A stretch of DNA of 64,000 nucleotides, taken from NCBI GenBank assembly GCA_964599095.1, contig CAZREB010000007.1:62001-126000 (forward strand). Reading direction: 5' to 3'. The notes under the pieces are model-generated. The model was not told where the DNA came from and ran no database searches. It saw only the letters and a list, made by a program, of their open reading frames with translations. A program made the translations under genes and the position numbers. Shown one piece after another: positions 11,795 to 21,149 of the stretch. The stretch is from SZAS-79 sp964599095. Its GTDB lineage: Bacteria > Pseudomonadota > Gammaproteobacteria > Burkholderiales > SG8-39. How positions within the stretch are numbered: position 1 is the first letter of the stretch; every line of letters starts with the position of its first letter.

Positions 11795-14221
11795 ATGAAA
11801 CCCATTCCGCACGAGCAACTCGCCAACCGGTGCGATCCGGCGCAATTCGATTTCGCGACGACCACCGAACTGCCCGACCTCGAGGCGTCCTTCGGGCAGG
11901 CGCGCGCCGAAGAGGCGATCCGGTTCGCGATCGACATCGATCGGGAAGGCTACAACCTGTTCATCATAGGCCCGCAGGGGAGCGGCCGCCACAGCCTCGT
12001 GCGGCAGGCGATCGCGGCGCGCGCGAGCGGGCCGGCCGACCCGCCCGACTGGGTCTACGTGAACAATTTCGCCGACCCGCACAAGCCGATCGCGATCGAC
12101 CTGCCGGCCGGCAGCGCGGCCAGGCTGCGCGACGACATCGCCGCGCTCGTGGACGAGTTGCGCACCGGCATTCCCTCGGTGTTCGAGAGCGACGAGTACA
12201 GCTCGCGCGTCGAGAGCATCGACGCCGAATTCAAGGAGCGGCACGAAAAGGCCTTCAATGCCCTCGGCGAGGAAGCGGGTACGCAGGGCCTGGCGCTGCT
12301 GCGCACGCCCGCCGGGTTCGCGTTTGCGCCGGTCAAGGACGGCGAGATCATGGATCCCGACGCGTTCTCGAAGCTGCCGCCTGCCCAGCAAAAGAAGATC
12401 GAGGAAGCGATCCCGGTCCTGCAGGAAAAGCTCGGCCGGCTGGTGCGCGAGGTCGTGCGCTGGCGCAAGGAGCGGTTCGAGCGCGTCAAGGCCCTGAACG
12501 ACGAGATGACGATGCTGGTCACCGGCCACCTGGTCGAGGACCTGAAGAAGCGCTACGAATCGCTGCCCAAGGTGGTCGCCCACCTCGACGCGCTGCAGGC
12601 CGACCTGCTCGAGAACGCCGAGACCTTCCGCAAGCCGGCCGACGGCGAGCAGTCGATCCTGAGGATCGTCCAGGCCGACGAGGCGCCGCTGCGGCGCTAC
12701 GTTGTCAACGTGCTGGTCGACCATTCGGCACCGGACGGATCGCCGGTCGTGGAAACCGACCATCCCACGCACCCGAACCTGATCGGGCGGATCGAACACG
12801 AAGCGCGTTTCGGCACGCTCGTGACCGACTTCAGCCATATCCGGGCGGGGGACCTGCATCGCGCCAACGGCGGTTACCTGCTGCTCGACGCCGCGAGGGT
12901 CCTCACCGAGCCCTTTGCCTGGGCCGGGTTGAAGCGCGCACTGATGCGCAAGGAAATCCGCTTCGAGTCGCCGGCCGAAATGTACGGCGGCGTCAGCACG
13001 GTGTCGCTCGCGCCCGAGCCGATCCCGCTCGACGTCAAAGTGGTGCTGTTCGGCGAGCGCAGGCTCTATTACCTGCTGGAGGAATACGATCCGGATTGCG
13101 CGAAGCTGTTCCGGGTGGTGGCCGATTTCGACGACGAACTGGACCGGACCGCGGCAGGCACGCTCCTTTACGCGCGGCTTGCCGCCACCTTTGCGCGGCG
13201 CGGCGGCCTCCTGCCGCTGGGCCGCGAGGCGGTCGCGCGCCTGGTCGACCATGCCTCGCGCCAGGCGGGGGATTCGCGCAAGATGGACGCACGCCTGAGC
13301 CGGATGGGCGACGTGTTGAACGAAGCCGATCAACTTGCCCGGCGCGCTTCGCGCCAGGCCATCGGGGCGCAGGAGATCGAGCAGGCGGCCGCGGCCCAAC
13401 GCGCCCGCGCCGGGCGGGTCGACGAGCGGATGCGCGAGGCCATCCTGCGCCGCAAGGTGCTGATCGACACCGAAGGCGCGAAGGCCGGGCAGGTCAACGG
13501 CCTGGCGGTCTTCCAGCTCGGCGACTACGGCTTCGCCCATCCGGCGCGGATCACGGCGACCAGCCGCCTGGGCGAGGGGCAGGTGATCGACATCCAGCGC
13601 GAAGCGCAGATGGGCGGGGCGATCCACTCGAAGGGCGTGATGATCCTGGCGGGGTACCTCGGCTCGCGCTATGCCGGCAGCCGGCCGCTTTCGCTCTCGG
13701 CCAGCCTGGTGTTCGAGCAGATGTACGGCGCGGTGGACGGCGACAGCGCGTCGCTGGCCGAGCTCTGCGCGCTGCTGTCGTCGCTGAGCGGCCTGCCGCT
13801 TGCGCAGTCGATCGCAGTCACCGGTTCGATCAACCAGCTGGGCGAAGTCCAGCCGGTCGGCGCGGTGACCGAAAAGGTCGAGGGGTTCTTCGATGTCTGC
13901 CAGGCGCGCGGGCTCACCGGCAGGCAGGGCGTGATCGTGCCCGCGGCCAACGTGGACAACCTGATGCTCAAGGACGAGGTGGTGGCCGCCGCCGCCGCAG
14001 GGCGTTTCCATGTGTACAGCGTGCGCACCGCGGACGAAGCCATGGAGATCCTGACCGGCGTTCCGGCAGGCGAGCCGCTGGGGATGGACGAAGGTCCGGG
14101 CGCCCCGGTGAACGTGAGGGTGCTCGCGCGATTGCGCCAGCTCTCGCAGGCGCGCGAAGCCCATGCCCGCGGCGGGCGCGCCGCCGCGAAACGCGAACGC
14201 AAGAAACGTGATGACGACTGA
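11795..14221 (+). CDS. Lon-like ATP-dependent protease (YcbZ/LonB type)
   Basis: An 808-residue protein with a Lon catalytic domain. The P-loop-like segment is FIIGPQGSGRHSLV (about residue 52-65), with Arg in place of the usual Lys, as is usual in this subfamily. The proteolytic dyad is visible as the Ser in DGDSASLAELCAL and the Lys in VGAVTEKVEGFF in the C-terminal third. There is no N-terminal Lon substrate domain. The downstream USP gene overlaps by 11 bases. It likely removes damaged proteins under low oxygen, given the upstream box. Confidence 0.87.
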   Translation: MKPIPHEQLANRCDPAQFDFATTTELPDLEASFGQARAEEAIRFAIDIDREGYNLFIIGPQGSGRHSLVRQAIAARASGPADPPDWVYVNNFADPHKPIAIDLPAGSAARLRDDIAALVDELRTGIPSVFESDEYSSRVESIDAEFKERHEKAFNALGEEAGTQGLALLRTPAGFAFAPVKDGEIMDPDAFSKLPPAQQKKIEEAIPVLQEKLGRLVREVVRWRKERFERVKALNDEMTMLVTGHLVEDLKKRYESLPKVVAHLDALQADLLENAETFRKPADGEQSILRIVQADEAPLRRYVVNVLVDHSAPDGSPVVETDHPTHPNLIGRIEHEARFGTLVTDFSHIRAGDLHRANGGYLLLDAARVLTEPFAWAGLKRALMRKEIRFESPAEMYGGVSTVSLAPEPIPLDVKVVLFGERRLYYLLEEYDPDCAKLFRVVADFDDELDRTAAGTLLYARLAATFARRGGLLPLGREAVARLVDHASRQAGDSRKMDARLSRMGDVLNEADQLARRASRQAIGAQEIEQAAAAQRARAGRVDERMREAILRRKVLIDTEGAKAGQVNGLAVFQLGDYGFAHPARITATSRLGEGQVIDIQREAQMGGAIHSKGVMILAGYLGSRYAGSRPLSLSASLVFEQMYGAVDGDSASLAELCALLSSLSGLPLAQSIAVTGSINQLGEVQPVGAVTEKVEGFFDVCQARGLTGRQGVIVPAANVDNLMLKDEVVAAAAAGRFHVYSVRTADEAMEILTGVPAGEPLGMDEGPGAPVNVRVLARLRQLSQAREAHARGGRAAAKRERKKRDDD

Positions 14222-14987
14222 GATCACAACCGTCGAGCGGGTGGTGATTGGGTTCGACGCCTCGCCGCCCGACCCGGCCGCATTGCGGATCGCGGCCGGT
14301 CTCGCCGCCGGACTCGGCGCCGAGCTGGCCGGCCTGTTCGTCGAGGACGAGCGCCTGTTCCGCCTGGCCGGACTGCCGTTCGCGCTGGAGCTCGGGTTCC
14401 CGTCGGCGAACGCGCGCCGCCTGGCGCCCGAGGATCTCGCGCGCGACCTGCGGGCGCATGCGGAGCGAGTGCGCCGGCTGATGGCCGGGATCGCCGGTCC
14501 GCTCAAGCTCTCCTGGACGATGACGGTGACGCGGGGCGAATTGCCTACCGCCGCCCTTGCCGCAAGCGCTGTATCGGACCTGCTGGTCATGGCCGAGCCG
14601 CAATCGCATCCGTGGTCCATGGATCCGGCGCAGGCCATGGTGCGCGCAGCGGGCGCGATGCGTCCGCTGATGGTCTTGTCGGGGAACACGCCGGCTTCCC
14701 GGCGCGCGTTGTCGATTGCGAAAATGCTGGGTGACGCATCCGGATGCGACGTGCTCGCGGCAGTCGACGCACATGAGGCCGCCGAGTTGCGGCAATGGTC
14801 GGCGCGGAACCTCGCGCCGGGGCGCGCAGCCGTGCGTTTCCTGCCGCTCACGCGTCCCGGACTCCCCGGCCTGAAGCAACTCGCAGCGATCCACCGGCCT
14901 TGCGCCGTCTTTCTGCCGAGGGATGGCGGCGATACCGGAGTGCCGGCTGTGCGCCTCAACTGCCCGGTGGTGCTGATCGGCCCTTGA
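14211..14987 (+). CDS. Universal stress protein family (258 aa)
   Basis: The ATG at 14211 lies inside the last codons of the Lon-like gene. The protein begins ERVVIGFDASPPDPAALRIA, a UspA-like beta-alpha start, and has a degenerate second half without a clear G-2x-G-9x-G(S/T) ATP motif. The family placement is moderate and the function unknown. The stop codon lies within the next FNR-like box. Confidence 0.65.
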   Translation: MTTEITTVERVVIGFDASPPDPAALRIAAGLAAGLGAELAGLFVEDERLFRLAGLPFALELGFPSANARRLAPEDLARDLRAHAERVRRLMAGIAGPLKLSWTMTVTRGELPTAALAASAVSDLLVMAEPQSHPWSMDPAQAMVRAAGAMRPLMVLSGNTPASRRALSIAKMLGDASGCDVLAAVDAHEAAELRQWSARNLAPGRAAVRFLPLTRPGLPGLKQLAAIHRPCAVFLPRDGGDTGVPAVRLNCPVVLIGP

Positions 14988-14997
14988 TGGAAGTCAA
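14984..14997. promoter_or_regulatory. FNR-like box overlapping a stop codon
   Basis: TTGATGGAAGTCAA, centre 14990.5, predicts a start near 15032, ahead of the small basic protein gene at 15076. The TGA of the left half-site is the stop of the upstream USP gene, as also seen at 4113. Confidence 0.75.
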
Positions 14998-15075
14998 GCC
15001 GGCCGGCGCAACAGGGGCGGATGATTTCAACGAGGCGCCGCGGTGCGCCGAGAGCACCCATTTACGGAGGCATCC

Positions 15076-15222
15076 ATGGCCAAGTCGGGGATCGCAGGCG
15101 GCAAGACGAACAAGCACAAGAGCACGATGAAGGGGCATACGCGCAGCCAGGTCGCAACGGCCGCGCCGAAAACGCGCGGCAAGCCTCGAGCGACCGCGCC
15201 GGCAAAGCCGCGATCCCGCTGA
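15076..15222 (+). CDS. Small basic protein (48 aa)
   Basis: An ATG with an excellent RBS (ACGGAGG, 15064-15070) opens a 48-codon frame beginning MAKSGIAGGKTNKHKSTMKG and ending PAKPRSR. It is rich in Lys, Arg, Ala and Thr, with no hydrophobic core and a histone H1-tail-like C-terminus, so nucleic-acid binding is a guess. It has its own FNR-like box, which supports it being a real gene. Confidence 0.7.
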   Translation: MAKSGIAGGKTNKHKSTMKGHTRSQVATAAPKTRGKPRATAPAKPRSR

Positions 15223-15240
15223 AACCGGCAAGCGTCTCGG

Positions 15241-16083
15241 TCAGCAGGCGTCGCGGGACGTCGCCTGGACACGCGGTCCGGGACGGCGCTTGCCGGGCAT
15301 CGGCGACCACGCCGGCCGCGTGGTGCGTCCCGAATCGACGATCACCAGGTACCGGCCCGGCCAGCGCGTCGGGGTGCGATCCTCGCGCAGCACCCACAGG
15401 GACCGGCCCTCGCGGACGGCGCGCTCGTAGTCCGCATCGAGCAGCCCGTAGCGGTCGATGAACTCGTTCAGGGACGCCGGGATCCGGATGCAGCCCTTGG
15501 AGCGGCGGGTGCCCAGCCAGGGCTCGAGGAGTTCGCGGTCGGTGGCATGCATCTGCAGGCGCATCACGCCGGGGCCGCGCGTGCCCCAGGTGCGCGGCGA
15601 CGAGGCCCAGCCGAAATCGTAGACCCGCATGCCGCGCGCGCCGTAGCCTCGGATGCCGTTCTTGTTGCGCGTGCCTTCGGCGCGGAAATCCGGGTTCGCG
15701 AGCGTGTGCTCGAATACGCCGGTGGGCGTCTCGAAATAGTCGAAGCGCCCGGGCAACCCGGTCGACGCCGGCGAGGCGCCGACCAGGCGCCAGCCGTCGC
15801 CCGGCGAGCCCCAGTACAGGAACACCGCCTGCACGGCCGCGCTGCGGTCCACCAGCACGGCGAACTGCGGCTCGCGATGAACGGCCGAAGCCAGCGCGGC
15901 CGACAGGTGCGCGGCGTACTCTTCGGCGACTTCGCGCGGCACCTCCAGGCGGCGACCCACTTCGCGCGCATACTTGCCGGCGAACTCGTCCGGCGGCTCG
16001 GACGCCGCCGGCTGCGCATGCGCCGCGCACGCGGCAGCGCACAGCACGAGCGCGGCAAGCGCGGCTCGCGGCAAGGTTCTCAT
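15241..16083 (-). CDS. L,D-transpeptidase (YkuD) family protein
   Basis: A 280-residue secreted protein with a signal peptide (MRTLPRAALAALVLCAAACAAHA). The YkuD domain contains the His of QMHATDRELL and the catalytic Cys in RRSKGCIRIP, where the family usually has SHGCxR. It probably cross-links peptidoglycan or attaches proteins to it in the periplasm. It is divergent from the lipoprotein gene at 16222. Confidence 0.85.
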   Translation of the reverse strand: MRTLPRAALAALVLCAAACAAHAQPAASEPPDEFAGKYAREVGRRLEVPREVAEEYAAHLSAALASAVHREPQFAVLVDRSAAVQAVFLYWGSPGDGWRLVGASPASTGLPGRFDYFETPTGVFEHTLANPDFRAEGTRNKNGIRGYGARGMRVYDFGWASSPRTWGTRGPGVMRLQMHATDRELLEPWLGTRRSKGCIRIPASLNEFIDRYGLLDADYERAVREGRSLWVLREDRTPTRWPGRYLVIVDSGRTTRPAWSPMPGKRRPGPRVQATSRDAC

Positions 16084-16173
16084 CTGCGACCCACGATTCG
16101 ATCCGGCGTAAGCACCGATCCTGCTTCCCGGGCAAGTGAAGCCGCAGGATGTCCCGCACGGATCCGCGTCGGG

Positions 16174-16187
16174 TTGAGCAGGATCAA
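16174..16187. promoter_or_regulatory. Weak FNR-like box
   Basis: TTGAGCAGGATCAA has one mismatch to the canonical TTGAT-N4-ATCAA. Class II spacing predicts a start near 16220, at the ATG of the lipoprotein gene, so either the message is nearly leaderless or the site serves the divergent transpeptidase. Confidence 0.45.
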
Positions 16188-16221
16188 AAGCGGTGCTTGC
16201 GGCCGCGTTATCCTTTTCTGC

Positions 16222-16821
16222 ATGGACTTTTTGATAGCGCGCCTCGGGTGGTTCCTGCGGGCGGCGGGGAGGGGAGGCCTCGTGACCCTTGCGGCCCTTT
16301 TGCCGGCCTGCAGTTCGCTCCTGCCCCACGGCGAAGCCGAGACACAGAGCCCGTGGCAGAGTTTCGAGGAGGCCCAGCAGACGCTCGACAAGGTGGTCCC
16401 GAACCAGACGACGGTTGCCGACCTGCGCGCGCTCGGGCTCGACCCGAAGGTGAATCCCAATATCGCGATCCTCAACTATTCGGACATCCTGCGGCGCTTC
16501 ATCCCGAGCCCTTCGGTCGATGCCTCGCAACTGGACAAGGGCGTGCAGGATTGCATTGCGGCCAAGACCACCTGTGTCGGCTACGAGGTCGATCTAAAGG
16601 TGACCAAGCGCAACCGGTACGGCAACTTCCTGTCGGACTTCTTCAATTTCAGGCGCAAGACCGACATCGTCGGGTGGAAATTCAACGCCGTCATCCTGAT
16701 CAGGGGCGGCGTGGCCGTCTACAAGCTCACCGGCGGCCAGCCGCTGATCCACGAGCACGAGGAAAGCACGAATCCCCTCGGGCCCTTCCAGGGCTGGGGA
16801 CCGCAGATCATCGGACCGTAG
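16222..16821 (+). CDS. Putative lipoprotein
   Basis: A 199-residue protein with a basic N-terminus, a hydrophobic stretch and a lipobox (LLPAC-SS, Cys at about residue 31), indicating membrane anchoring by lipidation. The mature part contains two Cys (QDCIAAKTTCVG) and no recognised domain. It ends 4 bases before the alcohol dehydrogenase gene, implying co-transcription. Confidence 0.75.
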   Translation: MDFLIARLGWFLRAAGRGGLVTLAALLPACSSLLPHGEAETQSPWQSFEEAQQTLDKVVPNQTTVADLRALGLDPKVNPNIAILNYSDILRRFIPSPSVDASQLDKGVQDCIAAKTTCVGYEVDLKVTKRNRYGNFLSDFFNFRRKTDIVGWKFNAVILIRGGVAVYKLTGGQPLIHEHEESTNPLGPFQGWGPQIIGP

Positions 16822-16825
16822 CACA

Positions 16826-17824
16826 ATGGCGGCGATGATGCGCGCCATGCAGCTCGACGCCCCGGGAAGGCCGCTGCGCCTCGCGGAACGGGAGATCAGG
16901 CGACCCGGTCGCGGCGAGGTGCTGCTGCGCGTGCGTGCCTGCGGCGTGTGCCGGACCGACCTGCACGTTTGCGACGGCGACCTGCCGGCGCTCGGGCACC
17001 CGGTCGTGCCGGGCCACGAGATCGTCGGCGTGGTCGAGGCGTGCGGCGAAGGCGCCGGGCGCTTTGCCGCCGGGACCCGGATCGGCGTGCCATGGCTGGG
17101 GAGGACCTGCGGTGCCTGCGGGTACTGCCTGTCAGGCCGCGAAAATCTCTGCGACGACGCGCGGTTCACCGGCTACCAGATCGACGGCGGATATGCCGAC
17201 TTCGCAATCGCGGACGCACGCTACTGCTTCGAACTTCCGCCGCAATACGGCGACGCCGAGGCAGCGCCGCTGCTGTGCGCCGGGCTGATCGGCTACCGTT
17301 CGCTGGCAATGGCCGGCGATGCGCGGCGCCTCGGGATCTATGGGTTCGGCGCGGCCGCACACATCGTGGCGCAGGTCGCGCGCCACCAGGGGCGCGAAGT
17401 CTATGCCTTTACGCGTCCGGGGGACGCGGCGGCCCAGGCCTTTGCGCTCGGCCTGGGGGCGGCCTGGGCCGGGGCATCCTCGGAAAGGCCCCCGGTACTC
17501 CTCGATGCCGCGATCCTGTTTGCACCTGTGGGCGCGCTTGTGCCTGCGGCCTTGCGCGCGGTCGCGAAGGGCGGCACGGTCGTGTGCGCCGGAATCCACA
17601 TGAGCGACATCCCGGCGTTTCCCTACGAGATCCTCTGGGGCGAGCGGCGCATCTTGTCAGTGGCCAACCTCACCCGGCGCGACGGCGAGGCGTTCCTTGC
17701 ACTGGCGCCGCGCGTGCCGGTGAGGACGCATGTCGAGACTTTCGGGCTCGAACAGGCCAACGAGGCGATCTCGCGCGTCAGGGAAGGCCGCATCGAAGGG
17801 GCGGCTGTGCTGGTGATGTGCTGA
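16826..17824 (+). CDS. Zinc-dependent alcohol dehydrogenase
   Basis: A 332-residue medium-chain dehydrogenase. Catalytic-zinc ligands are visible in ACGVCRTDLH and PGHEIVG, and the structural-zinc cysteines in CGACGYCLSGRENLC. The nucleotide-binding part (LGIYGFGAAAHIVAQVA) follows. The substrate is unknown; ethanol or aldehyde cycling for NADH disposal is likely. Methionines at residues 1, 4, 5 and 8 make the start uncertain, with 16838 a good alternative. The stop overlaps the next gene. Confidence 0.88.
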   Translation: MAAMMRAMQLDAPGRPLRLAEREIRRPGRGEVLLRVRACGVCRTDLHVCDGDLPALGHPVVPGHEIVGVVEACGEGAGRFAAGTRIGVPWLGRTCGACGYCLSGRENLCDDARFTGYQIDGGYADFAIADARYCFELPPQYGDAEAAPLLCAGLIGYRSLAMAGDARRLGIYGFGAAAHIVAQVARHQGREVYAFTRPGDAAAQAFALGLGAAWAGASSERPPVLLDAAILFAPVGALVPAALRAVAKGGTVVCAGIHMSDIPAFPYEILWGERRILSVANLTRRDGEAFLALAPRVPVRTHVETFGLEQANEAISRVREGRIEGAAVLVMC

Positions 17825-20385
17825 ACGATTCCGCCGAAGTCCTCGCCTGCGCGCGGCTCGACGCCCCGGCCGTCCTGGCCCGCCTTGCGACTGCGCAAGA
17901 CGGACTTGCCGCCGCGGAGGCGCAAAGGCGGCTGGCGGAGTACGGGGCAAACGCGGTCGCCCGCGAGGCTGCCCGCCGTCCGCTGCTGCGCCTGCTGCAA
18001 CTCTTCCTCGCGCCGCTTTCGCTGCTGCTGTTCGCGCTCTCGGTGGTGTCGGCGCTGACGGGCGAGCCGCACAGTGCGATCGTGATCGCGCTGATCCTCG
18101 CGCTGTCGGTGCTGCTCTCGTTCATCCAGGAGAATCGGGCCGGCCACGCCGCGGAGCGTCTGCGCGCAATGGTGCATACGACGGCCAGCGTGTTTCGCGA
18201 CGGCGCCCTGTGCGAGGTGCCGCTCGCCAGCCTCGTGCCGGGCGATTGCGTTCGGCTTTCGGCCGGCGACATGATTCCCGCTGACCTGCGCCTGCTCGCC
18301 GCCAAGGACCTGTTCGTCAACCAGGCCGCGCTGACCGGCGAATCGATGCCGGTGGCCAAGTCGGCCGCCGCCTGCCCGGCGGAGGCGGCCTATGCGCCCG
18401 ACCTCGAAAACACCTGCTTCATGGGCAGCAACGTGGTGAGCGGGACGGCCGCCGGCGTCGTGGTCGCCACCGGGGAGCGCACCTATTTCGGCGCAATCGC
18501 GGCCGATATTGCCGGCCCCAGGGAACTGACGAGTTTCGACGCCGGCGTCAGCCGGTACATCGCGCTGGTGCTGCGCTTCATGCTGGTGATGGTGCCGCTG
18601 GTGTTCCTCGTCAACGGCCTCGCAAGGGGAAACTGGCTCGAGGCCTTCATGTTCGCCGTGGCGATCGCGGTCGGGCTCGCGCCCGAGATGCTGCCGATGA
18701 TCGTGACGATCAACCTCGCCAAGGGCGCGATCGAGATGTCGAAGCGGAAGGTGATCGTCAAGCGCCTGAACGCGATCCAGAACTTCGGCGCGATGGACGT
18801 GCTCTGCACCGACAAGACCGGCACGCTGACGCAGGACAAGGTGCTCCTCAAGCGCCACCTCGACATCTTCGGCGCGGAGAGCGACCGGGTGCTCGAATAC
18901 GCCTATCTCAACAGCTACCACCAGTCCGGGCTGCGGAACCTGCTGGACGTCGCGGTGCTGGAGCATCGCGACGTGCACGTCTCGCTCGACGCCGCGAGGC
19001 GCTACAGGAAGGTGGATGAGATCCCGTTCGATTTCCAGCGGCGCCGGATGTCGGTGGTCCTCGAGAAGGAAGGCGGCGGGAAACTCCTGATCTGCAAGGG
19101 CGCGGTCGACGAAGTGCTCGCCGCCTGCACGCACGTCGAGGAGCAGGAGCGCATCGTCGACATCGAGCCCGGGCACATCGCGGACCTGACGCCGGCGATC
19201 GCCGAGTTGCATGCGGACGGGTTCCGGGCGATCGCGGTCGCGTGGAAGGACGTTTCCGATCACACGGGGGAATTCGAGCCGGTGGACGAAACCGGGCTGG
19301 TGCTGTGCGGGTACATCGCCTTCCTCGACCCGCCCAAGGACTCGGCGTTCGAGGCGATCCGGCTGCTGCGCGCACATGGCGTCCAGGTGAAAGTGCTGAC
19401 CGGCGACAACGACGCGGTCTCGCGCAAGATCTGCCGCGATGTGGGGCTGGATGTCGGCAGGGTCCTGCTCGGCCGCGAGATCGCGGCGATGCCGGATGCC
19501 GAACTGGCGAAGGTGGTGGAGGAGGCGACGCTCTTCGCCAAGCTCGCGCCGGACCAGAAGGTGCGCGTGATCCAGGCATTGCATGCACGCGGGTGCGTCG
19601 TCGGCTTCCTTGGCGACGGCATCAACGACGGCCCGGCGCTCAAGGCGGCGGACGTGGGGGTTTCGGTCGATACGGCAGTCGACGTCGCACGCGAATCGGC
19701 CGACATCATCATGCTGGAAAAGAGCCTGCTGGTGCTCGACGAAGGCGTCACCGAGGGCCGCAAGGTGTTCGGCAACATCATGAAGTACCTGAAGATGGGC
19801 TCGAGCTCCAACTTCGGCAACATGCTGAGCGTGGCCGGGGCGTCGGCGTTCCTGCCTTTCCTGCCGATGGCGCCGGTGCAGATCCTGCTGAACAACCTGC
19901 TCTACGACGTCTCGCAGACCGCGGTCAGCACCGACGAGGTCGACGAGGAGTACACCGCGCGGCCGCGCAAATGGGACATCGGCAGCATCGGCCGGTACAT
20001 GCTGTGCATCGGGCCGATCAGTTCGCTGTTCGACTACGCCACCTACTTCACGCTGCTGTACGTTTTCGACGCGTGGTCGGACGCGGCGTTGTTCCAGACC
20101 GGCTGGTTCGTGGAGTCGCTGCTTTCCCAGACGCTGGTGGTGCACGTGATCCGCACCGGCCGGCTGCCGTTTGCCGAGAGCCGGGCGAGCACGCCGCTGA
20201 TCGTGACCACGGTGGGGATCTGCGTCGTCGGGGCCTGGCTGCCTTTCTCGCCCTTTGCGCCGGCGCTGGGATTCACGCCGCTGCCGGCGGACTATTTCGC
20301 GGCCCTCGCCGCGATCCTCGCCGGTTACCTGCTGCTCACGCAGGTCGTCAAGACGTGGCTGATCCGGCGTTTCGGGCTGGGTTGA
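17818..20385 (+). CDS. MgtA-type P-type cation-transporting ATPase
   Basis: An 855-residue P3B-like ATPase. A GTG start overlapping the upstream stop is inferred. The phosphorylation motif sits in NFGAMDVLCTDKTGTLTQD, the actuator motif is TGESMPV, and the hinge is GDGINDGPALKAADVG. Membrane segments lie at about residues 55-110, 240-290 and the last 200 residues. The sequence around the DKTGT matches the magnesium-translocating ATPases, so Mg2+ uptake at the inner membrane is expected. It is likely co-transcribed with the lipoprotein and dehydrogenase. It converges on frdD, 9 bases apart. Confidence 0.87.
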   Translation: MLNDSAEVLACARLDAPAVLARLATAQDGLAAAEAQRRLAEYGANAVAREAARRPLLRLLQLFLAPLSLLLFALSVVSALTGEPHSAIVIALILALSVLLSFIQENRAGHAAERLRAMVHTTASVFRDGALCEVPLASLVPGDCVRLSAGDMIPADLRLLAAKDLFVNQAALTGESMPVAKSAAACPAEAAYAPDLENTCFMGSNVVSGTAAGVVVATGERTYFGAIAADIAGPRELTSFDAGVSRYIALVLRFMLVMVPLVFLVNGLARGNWLEAFMFAVAIAVGLAPEMLPMIVTINLAKGAIEMSKRKVIVKRLNAIQNFGAMDVLCTDKTGTLTQDKVLLKRHLDIFGAESDRVLEYAYLNSYHQSGLRNLLDVAVLEHRDVHVSLDAARRYRKVDEIPFDFQRRRMSVVLEKEGGGKLLICKGAVDEVLAACTHVEEQERIVDIEPGHIADLTPAIAELHADGFRAIAVAWKDVSDHTGEFEPVDETGLVLCGYIAFLDPPKDSAFEAIRLLRAHGVQVKVLTGDNDAVSRKICRDVGLDVGRVLLGREIAAMPDAELAKVVEEATLFAKLAPDQKVRVIQALHARGCVVGFLGDGINDGPALKAADVGVSVDTAVDVARESADIIMLEKSLLVLDEGVTEGRKVFGNIMKYLKMGSSSNFGNMLSVAGASAFLPFLPMAPVQILLNNLLYDVSQTAVSTDEVDEEYTARPRKWDIGSIGRYMLCIGPISSLFDYATYFTLLYVFDAWSDAALFQTGWFVESLLSQTLVVHVIRTGRLPFAESRASTPLIVTTVGICVVGAWLPFSPFAPALGFTPLPADYFAALAAILAGYLLLTQVVKTWLIRRFGLG

Positions 20386-20394
20386 GCAGAATTC

Positions 20395-20748
20395 CTAGAG
20401 CGAGCAGAGCGCAACGAGGGCCGCTGCCGATCCGGCCAGCGCGCCGCCGTAGCAAAGGGTCGCTGCCAGCGGCCCGGTCCGCACGCCGAGGTCGTGCAGG
20501 CTGTGGAAGATCCTGTGCACCGCATGAAAGAGGAAGAGCGCCACCACGGCGAGCAGGAAGGCCTTGCCGGCCCAATGACCGGCGAAGTGCACCATGCGCG
20601 AGTAGCTCATCGCATCCTGGCCGACCAGCAAGCCGAGCGGCGCTGCGATCCCGGTGATGAAGACGAGCGCGGGGCCGATGAGCGCCGAGAGCATGCCGCC
20701 GGCGCCGAACAGCGACCACGGGATCGGGGCGATGGATCGCTTCTTCAC
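20395..20748 (-). CDS. frdD: Fumarate reductase membrane anchor subunit FrdD
   Basis: A 117-residue anchor with three predicted helices and the FrdD signature WSLFGAGGMLSALIGPALV. The GTG start overlaps the frdC stop. With FrdC it forms the haem-free quinol site of an E. coli-type enzyme. It is the last gene of rquA-frdABCD. Confidence 0.9.
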   Translation of the reverse strand: MKKRSIAPIPWSLFGAGGMLSALIGPALVFITGIAAPLGLLVGQDAMSYSRMVHFAGHWAGKAFLLAVVALFLFHAVHRIFHSLHDLGVRTGPLAATLCYGGALAGSAAALVALCSL

Positions 20749-21149
20749 GGCATCCACCTCGCCAGGAGGAAGACGGCTGCACAGGCAACGACGGCCGCGG
20801 CAACACCGGCGCCGGTGATCACGTTCGGCGGCACCCGGTTCGCGCCGACGAAAATGATCGGCATTGTCTTGGGCATGATGCGGAACCAGCTCCACGTGTG
20901 CACGACGAATGCAAACAGCGTCAGGACGTGGAAAGCGATGGAGGCAGGGTGTTTCAGGGCCGCGAGCCAGCCATTCCACTGCGCCTCGCCTTGCGCCAGC
21001 CGTATCAGCCCCACCATGAGGATCAGCGCGTAGACGGCCACGAACACCGCGGTCGCTTCGCGCACCATGTAGTTCACGAAGAACGGGTCGCGCCGCCACC
21101 AGCTCTTCATCGAGCGGACGTACGGGCCAGCGTTCCTGGCCGGTGTCAT
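20745..21149 (-). CDS. frdC: Fumarate reductase membrane anchor subunit FrdC
   Basis: A 134-residue, three-helix anchor. PYVRSMKSWWRRDPFFVNYMVREATAVF closely parallels E. coli FrdC, including the Glu after Arg in the first helix that is important at the quinol site there. The ATG overlaps the frdB stop (ATGA). Confidence 0.92.
   Translation of the reverse strand: MTPARNAGPYVRSMKSWWRRDPFFVNYMVREATAVFVAVYALILMVGLIRLAQGEAQWNGWLAALKHPASIAFHVLTLFAFVVHTWSWFRIMPKTMPIIFVGANRVPPNVITGAGVAAAVVACAAVFLLARWMP

Noticed and set aside
11546..15061. 1171-codon open frame on the minus strand
   Set aside because: It is a GC-rich antisense shadow of the Lon-like and USP genes; low-complexity Arg/Ala/Asp translation and no family features.
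17623..20145. 840-codon minus-strand frame
   Set aside because: Antisense to the MgtA-type ATPase, whose motifs are unambiguous.
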